Source: Lacticaseibacillus rhamnosus
GTDB lineage: Bacteria > Bacillota > Bacilli > Lactobacillales > Lactobacillaceae
Assembly: GCF_900636965.1 (NCBI RefSeq)
Contig: NZ_LR134331.1
Location: 434,001 to 498,000 of the forward strand
Length of the DNA stretch: 64,000 bases
Direction: 5' to 3'
Shown piece by piece: positions 17,436 through 29,582 of the stretch. A model generated the notes under the pieces. That model saw nothing but the letters and a program-made list of their open reading frames with translations, was not told the DNA's origin and did no database searches. The translations under genes and the position numbers were made by a program. Position 1 is the first letter of the stretch, and every line of letters starts with the position of its first letter.

Positions 17436-19319
17436 ATGATGCAGAAACTTCAGCGATTCGGTGCCGCAATGTTCACACCGGTATTGCTTTTCACGTTCGC
17501 CGGGATCATGACTGCAATTTGTATTTTGATGACAAATGAGCAGATTTTTGGAAGTATGGCTGCCCCTGGAACGAATTGGTATGGTGTGTGGCAGACGCTG
17601 CAAGCCGGAGCCTTCACAGTCTTTAATATCATCCCATTATTGTTTGTTGTTGGTTTGCCCATTGGTTTGGCAAAGCAGTCTCCGGGACGAGCGGCAATGG
17701 AAGCGGTCGTTATCTATGCTTCTTGGAACTACATGATCAATGCTATTTTAACGAATTGGGGACCGGCGTTTGGATTCAAGAACTTTGCCAAAATGACAAT
17801 CGTGGCCAATTCCACCAACCAAGGGCTTACGAACATTATCGGTATCAAAACACTTGATACGAGCATTGTCGGAGCATTAGTAGTGGCCGGTATTGTTGTC
17901 TGGCTGCACAACCGTTATTTTGACACAAAGTTGCCAGACTGGCTGGGTACTTTTCAAGGATCCTCTTACATTGTTATTTTAGGACTCTTTATTATGATTC
18001 CGTTGGCTGTTGCTACTTGCTTCTTATGGCCCAAAGTTCAGATGGGTATCTCTGCGCTGCAAGGATTTATGAAAGCATCAGGGGTGTTCGGTATCTGGGT
18101 CTATGCCTTCTTGGAACGGGTATTGATTCCGACTGGACTGCATCATTTCATTTATATTCCATTTGAATATGGACCTGCAGCTGTATCTGGCGGATTAAAA
18201 GCTTGGTGGTTTGCTAATCTGAATACTTTGGGTCAGTCAACTCGTCCAATCAAAGAGTTAGCGCCGTTAATGGGATTTGAAGGTTATGGATTTGAAAAAG
18301 TCTTCGGCATGCTTGGCATCGGATTAGGTTTGTATGCAACAGCGAAACCTTCAAAAAAGAAAGAGACAGCAGCACTATTAATACCGGCCGTCTTAACCGG
18401 AATGTTTGCAGGTATTACAGAACCTGTTGAATTCACCTTTCTCTTTGCGGCACCGCTATTATGGTTTGTGCATGCTTTTCTGGCAGCAACGATGGACGCC
18501 ATAATGTTTGCGGTCGGCGTTGTTGGTGAGTTTAGCGGAGGCTTGATCGGCTGGGTTTCGGAGAACTGGATACCTCTTTGGAACCATCAATGGAAAACGT
18601 ATCTCTTACAAATTGCAATCGGATTGGTATTCGTTGCCATCTATTATGTTGCCTTCAAGTACTTAATCCTGAAGTTCAATTTTGTGACGCCTGGTCGTGA
18701 ACCGGAAGATCAAAGCGCGAAGCTTATGACCAAGAAAGAATACAAAGCGGCTAAGGAGGCAGAAAAATCTGCTCATTCAGTGGCTTCCGACCCGTATACA
18801 CAAAGGGCAATTGCTTACCTGAGCGCACTTGGCGGACCGGATAATATCAAGGAAATGACCAGTTGTGCAACGCGACTTCGAGTGACGGTTAATGATGAAA
18901 CCAAGGTGGCGCCAGATGCTGAATTTAAAGCTAATAAGGCCGTGAATGTGGTTCATCACGGCAAGGCCTTACAGGTTATTGTTGGCCTAGATGTGCCACA
19001 AGTTCTTGAAAAGATTCAAGGTCTTTTGACGGATCAGGATACTGTTCAACCGGCTGCACCATCAATCGCGGTTGATGATACGCCTGAGTCTCAGACCGCC
19101 GCGCTTCTTAGCGATTCACTGGGTACGCAGGAAAATGTGCAAAGCGTCAAAGATCAGGGTAGCACTTTAATTGTTCAAGTGAACGATCCTAATTTAGTCG
19201 ATTCGGTTGATGTCTTTAAATCTCTGGGAATCGGGGTCAAAGACGTCCAAGTTACTGATAAGACTGTCACTATTACATTTTCAGAGATGGCCGATATTGC
19301 ACGACAAATCATGGCGTAA
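17436..19319 (+). CDS. simB: PTS alpha-glucoside EIICB (SimB-like) with an extra C-terminal domain
   Basis: 627-residue permease. Residues 1 to about 420 are a glucose-superfamily EIIC of the GlvC/AglA type (FAGIMTAICI, LERVLIPTGLHHF, FAGITEPVEF). An EIIB domain follows with phospho-Cys477 in MTSCATRLRVT. After it comes a further domain of about 90 residues (LLSDSLGTQENVQSVKDQGS and on) that looks like a second EIIB fold without the Cys. Family members usually end after one EIIB, near 530 residues. The same extra domain recurs in the small protein at 20701. It imports alpha-glucosides, probably sucrose isomers or maltose. Confidence 0.86.
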   Translation: MMQKLQRFGAAMFTPVLLFTFAGIMTAICILMTNEQIFGSMAAPGTNWYGVWQTLQAGAFTVFNIIPLLFVVGLPIGLAKQSPGRAAMEAVVIYASWNYMINAILTNWGPAFGFKNFAKMTIVANSTNQGLTNIIGIKTLDTSIVGALVVAGIVVWLHNRYFDTKLPDWLGTFQGSSYIVILGLFIMIPLAVATCFLWPKVQMGISALQGFMKASGVFGIWVYAFLERVLIPTGLHHFIYIPFEYGPAAVSGGLKAWWFANLNTLGQSTRPIKELAPLMGFEGYGFEKVFGMLGIGLGLYATAKPSKKKETAALLIPAVLTGMFAGITEPVEFTFLFAAPLLWFVHAFLAATMDAIMFAVGVVGEFSGGLIGWVSENWIPLWNHQWKTYLLQIAIGLVFVAIYYVAFKYLILKFNFVTPGREPEDQSAKLMTKKEYKAAKEAEKSAHSVASDPYTQRAIAYLSALGGPDNIKEMTSCATRLRVTVNDETKVAPDAEFKANKAVNVVHHGKALQVIVGLDVPQVLEKIQGLLTDQDTVQPAAPSIAVDDTPESQTAALLSDSLGTQENVQSVKDQGSTLIVQVNDPNLVDSVDVFKSLGIGVKDVQVTDKTVTITFSEMADIARQIMA

Positions 19320-19337
19320 ACGGTTACATGATATAAT
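19315..19337 (+). promoter_or_regulatory. cre-like site and -10 of the RpiR gene
   Basis: The reverse complement of 19315-19329 is ATGTAACCGTTTACG, one base from the cre consensus and identical over 14 bases to the site at 39731 before another RpiR gene. A consensus TATAAT (19332-19337) follows. No convincing -35 is seen. The site overlaps the EIICB stop codon. Confidence 0.5.
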
Positions 19338-19370
19338 CGGGTAAACCAGTTCATGAGAGAGGGCATTATT

Positions 19371-20183
19371 GTGCAACTAGAATCCCTGATTAATCAAAAA
19401 TATACCAGTTTGAACCAAAGCGATAAGGAAATCCTGACCTTTATTGTGAAGAATCGTGAGTTTGTCCGCAACTCAAGCTTAAGCGAAGTTGCGGCAAAAT
19501 CCTTGTTTTCTAAATCAGCGATTTTCCGTTGTTGCCAAAAAATCGGGCTCACCGGCTTTAGCCAACTTCGCTATGTGTTGGCTGAGGAGCAGGAAAGCGA
19601 CCAAGATTCACTTAGCAACGTTGATTATTTGGCCCAAACAGTTAAGTCCATGTTATGGACGGTTAACCAATTTAAGAGCACGAATGTTGAGGGTATTTAT
19701 GCCACGCTTGAAAATGCTGGCACGATCTATATTTATTCGACTGGATGGCAGCAGCAGATCATGGCCCAACAACTGCAACGCGATTTATACCTTATCGGCA
19801 AATTTGCGTTTCTGTTTCCAACTGGCCATGACGAGATGCAACTGTCAAGCACCAAGATCAAGCCAGGGGATGTTGTGATTGTGATTTCGTACAAGGGCAT
19901 GAATGCAACGATTGTCCAGCTGGTAAATAACTTAAAATTAAACGGTGTTCAGATCGTGTCATTTACGTCATTTCGGCAAAATCGACTTGCTCAAGCGGCA
20001 AACTATAACTTGTACTATGACGTGATCAACAAGACGATCGGGGCCGACAAAAAAGTCGAGCGTTTCTTCGCAAATTTAACACTTCTTATCGATATTTTCA
20101 GCATGGGATTTGCCAATTATTTGGCAGCACAGGAAGAGAGGACGCGTGAGCATGGTGAATACAATCAGAGGGAAAGTAAGTAA
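19371..20183 (+). CDS. RpiR-family transcriptional regulator of the sim-like cluster
   Basis: HTH-6 plus SIS regulator, 270 residues from the GTG at 19371, which has GAGAGGG 7 nt before it; the upstream in-frame ATG at 19353 has no ribosome site. The HTH is LSEVAAKSLFSKSAIFRCCQKIGL and the SIS segment includes IYIYSTGWQQQIMAQ and VVIVISYKGMNATIV. It is closely similar in layout to the RpiR at 39841, which also sits beside GH4 and EIICB genes. It likely senses a phosphorylated disaccharide or hexose phosphate. Confidence 0.83.
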   Translation: MQLESLINQKYTSLNQSDKEILTFIVKNREFVRNSSLSEVAAKSLFSKSAIFRCCQKIGLTGFSQLRYVLAEEQESDQDSLSNVDYLAQTVKSMLWTVNQFKSTNVEGIYATLENAGTIYIYSTGWQQQIMAQQLQRDLYLIGKFAFLFPTGHDEMQLSSTKIKPGDVVIVISYKGMNATIVQLVNNLKLNGVQIVSFTSFRQNRLAQAANYNLYYDVINKTIGADKKVERFFANLTLLIDIFSMGFANYLAAQEERTREHGEYNQRESK

Positions 20184-20655
20184 CTACTTTCAATCGTTGG
20201 CGCAGCTGTTGCACCTTAATCTTAAAAGGGTCTTCTATACTATTATTCTGATTCTCGCGCTCGTCCCGTTGGCTTATGTACTCTTTTTGATGCTGAATGC
20301 TGCCAAAGAAGGCCTGAGCATAACTGGTGTCATGAAAGAACGGCCTACGATTGCGATTCTGTCCATCGTTGCGGGTCTTGACGTCATGTGCGGTTATTCA
20401 TTGTGGATGATACGTGAGCAGGTTCTGGCAGATCGCCGGCTTTATCAGATGATCTTGATCGGCGTCCTGATCACCCAATTGTTTGTAAGTAATCTGCTGG
20501 TCGCCGGAGCTGCTGTGGCTGGTCTTATGTTTAGCGGTCAGATTCAGAATACCGATGCGATCCTGCCGAAGAGTAAAGTGATTGTTCCCATGAGCTTACT
20601 GACGTTTGGATATGTTTTCTGCATGGCTATGATGGTAGCCGTCATGACACGATAA
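20152..20655 (+). CDS. Four-TM membrane protein of the sim-like cluster, unknown function
   Basis: 167 residues from the ATG at 20152 (GTG at 20146 also possible; AGAGAGGA lies just before). It overlaps the end of the RpiR gene by 32 bp, which points to translational coupling. There are four hydrophobic segments: near the N terminus (VFYTIILILALVPLAYVLF), then around IAILSIVAGLDVMCGY, a longer one around LIGVLITQLFVSNLLVAG, and the C-terminal VIVPMSLLTFGYVFCM. I do not recognise a family. Its place beside a transport system suggests an accessory membrane role. Confidence 0.6.
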   Translation: MVNTIRGKVSNYFQSLAQLLHLNLKRVFYTIILILALVPLAYVLFLMLNAAKEGLSITGVMKERPTIAILSIVAGLDVMCGYSLWMIREQVLADRRLYQMILIGVLITQLFVSNLLVAGAAVAGLMFSGQIQNTDAILPKSKVIVPMSLLTFGYVFCMAMMVAVMTR

Positions 20656-20700
20656 CACTGAGCTTAATAAATGCGGGTAAAGACGAAAAAGGTGATGACA

Positions 20701-21255
20701 GTGCAGCCGAATTATAAAGATATTGCGGACAACTATATCCAAGCTTTGGGTGGTGCAGATAATATTGATTCTTTGGTTAATTGCGCTACCCGGATTCGGG
20801 TTATTGTTAAGGACCCAGATAAGACTGCTTCCAATCGTGTCTTTATGCACGTAGGGGCCGTAAATTTTAATCTTCACGGACACTTTGCCCAGATTATCAT
20901 TGGTTTGGATGTCGCTCAGGTTTTAGAAGCAATGCGCAAACGGTTAAACCTGACCGATGAGGGTACGTTGGACGAGTATGGGTTGACGCCAAATGGCGAA
21001 CGCGCTCGGATTCTTTACGAGTGTCTGGGGCTCCCTGAGAACATTCTAAGCGTCACGGTCATTGGTTCGGCGGTCGCTGTTCAAGTTGTTGATCCGGATT
21101 GGGTTGATCCTTACGACGTTATGTTGCAGTTAAACATTGGTATTAAGAGTTTAACCAAACACGGTCATCAGGTTCGTATCGAGATGGACCAAGCAACCGC
21201 AATTGCACGGGAACTTAATCGCTTGCTTCGGCAAAACAAAAGACAGATCCAGTGA
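20701..21255 (+). CDS. Stand-alone EIIB domain with an extra EIIB-like domain
   Basis: Soluble protein of 184 residues from the GTG at 20701 (AAGG 8 nt upstream; the ATG at 20695 is also possible). Residues 1 to about 85 are a glucose-family EIIB with Cys28 in NCATRIRV. The rest (YECLGLPENILSVTVIGSAV to the end) resembles the Cys-less terminal domain of the EIICB at 17436. The two-domain order is the same in both proteins. It could be a spare phosphodonor for the permease or a phosphorylation-dependent partner of the RpiR or 4-TM protein. Both roles are inference. Confidence 0.75.
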   Translation: MQPNYKDIADNYIQALGGADNIDSLVNCATRIRVIVKDPDKTASNRVFMHVGAVNFNLHGHFAQIIIGLDVAQVLEAMRKRLNLTDEGTLDEYGLTPNGERARILYECLGLPENILSVTVIGSAVAVQVVDPDWVDPYDVMLQLNIGIKSLTKHGHQVRIEMDQATAIARELNRLLRQNKRQIQ

Positions 21256-21333
21256 CGATTGCATCAAACACGCAAAAGCTTTTATGAAGAGTGCTAAAGA
21301 AGAAAACGACTTTAAGGAGAGGCGGGACTGAAG

Positions 21334-21822
21334 ATGTTTGGTTTGTTTAAAAATAAGAAAAAGACTGGTGAAGAAGTTGTTGCTCCTGCAACCGGGGTGC
21401 TGATGCCGCTAGATGATGTCACCGATGACGTTTTCTCGCAAAAGATGATGGGCGATGGCTTTGCAGTTGATCCAGAAGATAATGAAGTCGTGGCGCCAGT
21501 GGCTGGTACCATCTCAACCGTCTTTCCAACTAAACATGCGATTGGCATTACGACACCAAGCGGACTAGATGTTCTTGTTCACATGGGTCTAGACACAGTT
21601 GAGTTGGAAGGAAAACCATTCGCTGTTAGCGTTAATTTGAATGATACGGTTACGGCAGGACAAATATTAGCGACGATTGATCGTGATGAGATTAAAGCCA
21701 GTGGTTACGACGATACGATCGTGGTTATCTACACGAACATGGACAAACTAAAGAACTTTCCAACCGTTGTGCAGAGCCATGTCGTTCAAGGACATCAAAT
21801 TGGAGAATTAGTTTACAGTTAA
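21334..21822 (+). CDS. PTS glucose-type EIIA (Crr-like)
   Basis: 162-residue phosphocarrier. The active-site His83 is in VLVHMGLDTVEL, and the auxiliary His68 in TKHAIGI. It begins with a short basic stretch and GEEVVAPATG, like EIIA-Glc. It should phosphorylate the Cys of the EIICB and of the stand-alone EIIB. It may also serve the EIICB at 35974, which has no EIIA of its own. AAGGAGAGG lies upstream. Confidence 0.88.
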   Translation: MFGLFKNKKKTGEEVVAPATGVLMPLDDVTDDVFSQKMMGDGFAVDPEDNEVVAPVAGTISTVFPTKHAIGITTPSGLDVLVHMGLDTVELEGKPFAVSVNLNDTVTAGQILATIDRDEIKASGYDDTIVVIYTNMDKLKNFPTVVQSHVVQGHQIGELVYS

Positions 21823-21898
21823 ATTCTACCGACCTTTTGATGAAGACTTCATCAAGGCGACTAACCATCAAACTTCTAGGCAATTTGGAGGATGAGAC

Positions 21899-22579
21899 AT
21901 GGCGGGCTTTATTTTCGATTTTAATGGTACGCTTTTCGCGGATGCGGATAAACAGGAGATTTCCTGGCGTCGTTTTGCACGCGACTATGCGAATAAGGAA
22001 CTTTCTGACCAAGAGTTTGATGATCATGTTCATGGTCAGAACGCCGAACTGACGCTGAACTATTTGTTTGATCGTCAGCTTACGAGAACGGAAGTTAACG
22101 ATTATAGTGAGCGTAAGGAAAAGATCTACCGGAATTTATGTCAGGCAGACACTGACCGGTTTCATTTGCTACAAGGAGCACCGGAATTTCTTGATGAGCT
22201 GCGCAGGGCAAACGTGCCAATGACGATTGCAACTGCTTCGGCGAAGAAGAATGTTGACTTCTTTTTTGAGGCGTTCGGTTTGTCAAGATGGTTTGATATG
22301 AAGCAGGTTATTTACGATGATGGCACAATGAAGAGTAAGCCTGACCCAGATCCCTTTCTCAGAGCGGCGTTAAAATTGGAGTTACGACCAGAACAAACTG
22401 TCATCTTTGAAGATTCACCGTCAGGATTCGGTGCAGCCAAAGCAGCTGGTGCTAAATGTATTGTCGGTGTTGTGACTAATCATAATCGCGCGGTGTTGGA
22501 AAAGGATTCGCGCTTAACGCTGGTGATTGATGATTATCTTGAAATACCGATGTCGAAGATAAAACAGCTTATAAATTAG
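21899..22579 (+). CDS. HAD-superfamily hydrolase, beta-phosphoglucomutase-like
   Basis: 226 residues, HAD subfamily I with a helical cap. Motif I reads FDFNGTLF, so the second Asp of the usual DxD is Asn; motif II is IATASAKKN, motif III a Lys in SKPDPDPF, and motif IV is FEDSPSGFGAAKAAG. The Asn replaces the usual acid/base, which suggests slow or altered chemistry. Last gene of the sim-like run, behind TTTGGAGGA. It may remove or move phosphate on the released hexose phosphate. Confidence 0.8.
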   Translation: MAGFIFDFNGTLFADADKQEISWRRFARDYANKELSDQEFDDHVHGQNAELTLNYLFDRQLTRTEVNDYSERKEKIYRNLCQADTDRFHLLQGAPEFLDELRRANVPMTIATASAKKNVDFFFEAFGLSRWFDMKQVIYDDGTMKSKPDPDPFLRAALKLELRPEQTVIFEDSPSGFGAAKAAGAKCIVGVVTNHNRAVLEKDSRLTLVIDDYLEIPMSKIKQLIN

Positions 22580-22774
22580 GTGTCTTGCTTAGGTTTGTAA
22601 GCATTAGCTTCAAACAGCATGTCATTTGCACATTTGAAAGATTTCACTTACGAGAACAGGTTTTCCAAGCAAAAGTCCTTGCCACGGAAGATCTGTTTTT
22701 GTACGCTTGCACAGAAATCAATGCTAAAGTAAGGCTTAGGATCTCTATCATATAGCGTACAAGGGGGTAGGCAG

Positions 22775-23626
22775 GTGGAAATATACAAGATCCTTAACAA
22801 CAACGTCATCGTTACGAAAGATGAACAAGGTTTTGAACAAGTTGCGATGGGAAAGGGTATCGGATTTAAGCGGAGTGCCGGCGAGACGCTGGATCCGTCA
22901 TTGGTCGATAAGATCTTTTATCTGAAGAACAGCGATCTGCAGGAACATTTTTCGTCGCTGATCAATGAAGTACCTTATGCGATTCTAAGTGTTAGTGAGA
23001 AGTTTATTGACGAGGCAGCCAGTCAATTAAAACAAAAGCTGAACGCAAGCTTGCATGTGTCACTTGTTGATCATATCTATCATGCGCTGAAACGTTACGA
23101 AAAAGGGCAACTTATTTCAAACTCACTTATTTTTGAGATCGAAAATTTGTACCCTGAGGAATTTGAGCTGTCTGAGCACTTTTTACAGATGATCGCTGAA
23201 CAAGAAGGCGTTCAGTTACCAGTTGATGAGGCCGGATTCATTGCAATGCATTTAATTAATGCTGAGATGAATGAAGAGATGGGAACGACGGTTTCCATCA
23301 TGAAAGAAGTTTATGCGATTCTAAACATCATTAAGTACTCAATGGATGTCGAGTATGATGAAAGATCGTTAAGCTATTATCGTTTGTTGACGCACCTTAA
23401 GTTCTTCGTTCAACGTGTTATGAAGGGGAGCATGCTGGCGAGTGACGATGCAGAATTGTACATGTTGGTCAGCCGTAAATATCCGGATGCTTATCGTGTT
23501 GCCAACAAGATTACAAAGTATGTCGCCAACGCTTTTCACGTTGTGCTGCCTGCTGAGGAAGTGCTGTATCTCATGATTCATCTTAACCGTTTAAAGACAC
23601 GTGAAACGGAACTTGATCGGGCGTAG
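22775..23626 (+). CDS. licT: BglG/LicT-family transcriptional antiterminator
   Basis: RNA-binding antiterminator of 283 residues. The CAT RNA-binding domain is at residues 1-55 (YKILNNNVIV, GKGIGFKR), followed by two PRD domains with their conserved His pairs (VDHIYHALKR, IAMHLINAE; LLTHLKFFVQR, LMIHLNRL). It would be controlled by phosphorylation from BglP and HPr. A GTG start follows GGGGGTAGG. It acts on the RAT/terminator just downstream, which fixes the role. Confidence 0.9.
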   Translation: MEIYKILNNNVIVTKDEQGFEQVAMGKGIGFKRSAGETLDPSLVDKIFYLKNSDLQEHFSSLINEVPYAILSVSEKFIDEAASQLKQKLNASLHVSLVDHIYHALKRYEKGQLISNSLIFEIENLYPEEFELSEHFLQMIAEQEGVQLPVDEAGFIAMHLINAEMNEEMGTTVSIMKEVYAILNIIKYSMDVEYDERSLSYYRLLTHLKFFVQRVMKGSMLASDDAELYMLVSRKYPDAYRVANKITKYVANAFHVVLPAEEVLYLMIHLNRLKTRETELDRA

Positions 23627-23672
23627 CTACGTGCTATGAACTTGAGAACCGATTTTGTTTTAAAAAAGATGG

Positions 23673-23701
23673 TTGACTTTTGAAAATGTAACCGGTACCA
23701 T
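23673..23701 (+). promoter_or_regulatory. Promoter of the bgl operon with overlapping cre
   Basis: TTGACT (23673-23678) and TACCAT (23696-23701) are 17 bp apart. ATGTAACCGGTACCA (23686-23700) matches the cre consensus at all fixed positions and overlaps the -10, so CcpA would block it. Confidence 0.72.
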
Positions 23702-23734
23702 TGAGGTAACTTAATAATACTGTATAAGATTAGT

Positions 23735-25759
<2,025 letters not shown>

Positions 25760-25882
25760 GCTAAGGTCTTGGATCGTACTTGTAGGACGAAATCACTGAA
25801 ATTAAGTGCATAGGATCGGTATTACGATCGCCTATATTCTTATGCAAAAGTTTTGACTGATTGCTAATTGAGGAGGATATAA

Positions 25883-27370
<1,488 letters not shown>

Positions 27371-27383
27371 AAATTGAATATCG

Positions 27384-27430
27384 CCTGACATTGAAGCCAG
27401 TTGAGTAAGGCTTGATGTCAGGTTATTTTA
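27384..27430 (+). terminator. Rho-independent terminator of the bgl operon
   Basis: CCTGACAT-N2-AAGCC pairs with GGCTT-N-ATGTCAGG around a 10-nt loop, then a T-rich tail. The remaining gap to 27651 holds the cre site listed next and no gene. Confidence 0.8.
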
Positions 27431-27595
27431 TGGCTGTTTTTTTGGTCTGAAGCGGATAACTGTTACGAGTTTTCGAGAAATATTAATAAAGTATAAGCTT
27501 AATCGCTTTCCGTGAAGGTTGTTATCAACGTATATTGGAAGCGTCGATTCTAGTTTAGATCAGCAACTTTTATGTCCTCCTCAAAGGACAAAAAC

Positions 27596-27610
27596 TTGTA
27601 AGCGCTTACT
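27596..27610. promoter_or_regulatory. cre site upstream of the PRD regulator operon
   Basis: TTGTAAGCGCTTACT matches the cre consensus fully and contains the perfect palindrome GTAAGCGCTTAC. It lies 42 bp before the regulator gene; GATAAT at 27622-27627 could be the -10. Confidence 0.8.
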
Positions 27611-27651
27611 GGCCTGGCTGAGATAATGATAGTGGAAGGAGATGAGACCAA

Positions 27652-29118
27652 ATGACCACCGATCTTGCGCAGTCAGTGATCCATCTACTGCAAGACCAAC
27701 AAGGTTTCTTGACTTCTAATGAGCTGGCCAGAGAACTTAAAGTTTCTTCTAAAACCATTCAGCGGGTTGTGAGTCGAATCAACACCGCTTATGGCAATAA
27801 CATCATTACTTCCGAGAAGGGGCGGGGATATAAGCTAGATTACGAACGATTTCTTCTAAGTAAATTGAGCGGAAAGTCGTCAGCTGACCATTCGCTGCCA
27901 GCTGAACGACAGAAGAAAATGCTAAAGCGATTATTGCTCGCGGCACCATCGGAACTTAAAGTCGCACAGTTAGCAGAAGATTTCTATGTCAGTGAATCTG
28001 TGATTCAAAGTGATATCAGCTCTTTAGAGTCGTGGCTGCAAAGGTACGATTTAAGCGTTAAACGGATTAATCGAACCTTGCATATTCAAGGAGAGGAGAA
28101 GGACATTCGCGATGCTTTGATGGAGGCGATTCTGGGTTTGAGTAAGGATACAACGATGAATTTTCAAGCGATGACGCAGGGCTTAGCGGAACACGATACA
28201 ACTTTTGCGCTAAAACAAGTTGATGTTGTCTCGCAAGTTTTAAAGGCCGACCTACCTTATCCATACGATGTCAATCTGTTTTCGCATATTTACGTGTTGA
28301 TCAATAGAATTCGGAAATTTGTCAAGCTGCCAATTGAAGACGAGGACATTACCCGTCTAAAGGCAAAAGTGCACAACTATCCGGATTTGTACAGTGTCAG
28401 CGAAATTGTGAAGCACAACTTGGAGAATTATCTGGGTGAGCCAGTTGCGGAGAATGAAGTTTATTACCTCTTTCAATATCTGATTTCTGCCAGATTTACG
28501 GGAAGTGATTTCAAGACAAAGGCCGGCACCTCGGCTTATACGTTTGCGGAGGCGCTCATCGATAAAGTCGCTAAGGATATTCAGTTGCCTGACAATACTG
28601 GGGCTATGGTTGAAGAACTTGTTCCGCACGTGGCGCCCATGCTTAATCGGTTGGAAAACAATATCCGACTGCCGAATGCGCTACTCAAAGAAATTCAGGA
28701 TGAATATCCTCGTGTCTATCAATCAGTGCTGTTGGCGACAGCATCACTCGCCAAAGCATACCATTTGCCAGAGATTTCAGCTGACGAAGTTGGTTTTCTC
28801 TCTCTTTATATCGCCAAGTATATGGAAAGTTCCAAGCGTCCTAAAAAAGCGCTCGTGATTTGCACAACAGGGTTAGGTTCGTCCGAGCTGATCAGCGCCA
28901 AGATTCGCAAAGATTTACCGGATCTGGAGATTTTGGATATTATTTCAAATTTGAACTTGGAAAAGGCTTTAGCCAGACATCCTGATGTTGACATTCTCAT
29001 TAGCACGATTAATTTGCCAAAGCAAAAGCACATTCCACAAGTATTAGTGAGCGCGATGTTCACAGTTCAGGATAAAAACAAGGTTGAAGAGGCGTTGAGG
29101 AGGCGGCAAGATGACTAG
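27652..29118 (+). CDS. PRD-domain transcriptional activator with EIIB domain (MtlR/LicR type)
   Basis: 488 residues: N-terminal HTH (SNELARELKVSSKTIQRVVS), a second HTH near 105-130 (VAQLAEDFYVSESVIQSDIS), PRD1 around 185-285, PRD2 around 300-395, and a galactitol-type EIIB with Cys404 in VICTTGLGSSE. Usual MtlR-type activators end with an EIIA domain. Here the protein stops after EIIB and an EIIA is encoded by the next gene, which overlaps by 8 bp. First gene of the lyxose/fructose-PTS operon, which it probably activates. Confidence 0.87.
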   Translation: MTTDLAQSVIHLLQDQQGFLTSNELARELKVSSKTIQRVVSRINTAYGNNIITSEKGRGYKLDYERFLLSKLSGKSSADHSLPAERQKKMLKRLLLAAPSELKVAQLAEDFYVSESVIQSDISSLESWLQRYDLSVKRINRTLHIQGEEKDIRDALMEAILGLSKDTTMNFQAMTQGLAEHDTTFALKQVDVVSQVLKADLPYPYDVNLFSHIYVLINRIRKFVKLPIEDEDITRLKAKVHNYPDLYSVSEIVKHNLENYLGEPVAENEVYYLFQYLISARFTGSDFKTKAGTSAYTFAEALIDKVAKDIQLPDNTGAMVEELVPHVAPMLNRLENNIRLPNALLKEIQDEYPRVYQSVLLATASLAKAYHLPEISADEVGFLSLYIAKYMESSKRPKKALVICTTGLGSSELISAKIRKDLPDLEILDIISNLNLEKALARHPDVDILISTINLPKQKHIPQVLVSAMFTVQDKNKVEEALRRRQDD

Positions 29119-29581
29119 CTTCAAAGCGATTCAATTAATTCCAATTTTAGACTTGCCAGCCGAGGTATCGCCGACTAAATTGGCTTGTCTCGATGCGATA
29201 TCGACCACGTTAGCTGACGTATCGGGGAAGGACAAGGGTCAAATCAAGACTGCATTTTTGGAACGAGAGGCTGTTGGTAATACGGCGCTAGAATCGGGTG
29301 TTGTTATTCCCCATGCAGTCTTGGTAGGACGTCAGGCGCCCTTTCTTGGCATCCTGTGCTGTCCCGACGGCATTAGTGATTGGCAAGATTTGGATAGTCA
29401 TGCCGTGAGGCTGGTTTTAGCCATTCTGTTAGGACGAGACGGCCTGACGTCACAAGAAGGCGATGCTATTAAGGTATTATTTGAAGCACTGGCATCACCT
29501 CAATTTTTGGACACACTTGCACAAGCGTCTGAACCGCAAGCGGTTATGACAACAATCAAAAACAAATTGGAGGACAACTAA
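29111..29581 (+). CDS. EIIA-2 phosphocarrier, probably the detached EIIA of the regulator
   Basis: 156 residues. The EIIA-2 active site is VVIPHAVL with His68. The ATG overlaps the regulator's 3' end by 8 bp, so the two are translationally coupled. The operon has a second EIIA at 30553 beside EIIB and EIIC, so this copy more likely serves regulation. That division of work is inference. Confidence 0.75.
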   Translation: MTSFKAIQLIPILDLPAEVSPTKLACLDAISTTLADVSGKDKGQIKTAFLEREAVGNTALESGVVIPHAVLVGRQAPFLGILCCPDGISDWQDLDSHAVRLVLAILLGRDGLTSQEGDAIKVLFEALASPQFLDTLAQASEPQAVMTTIKNKLEDN

Positions 29582-29582
29582 T

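Noticed and set aside
25770-25800. Sequence slightly like a second RAT before the GH1 gene (GGATCGTACTTGTAGG)
   Set aside because: Several mismatches to the RAT consensus and no terminator stem overlaps it.
27568-27594. Hairpin TGTCCT/AGGACA flanked by T and A runs before the PRD regulator
   Set aside because: The stem is only 6 bp, and the run after it on the plus strand is A, not T, so it is not a terminator for the bgl operon.
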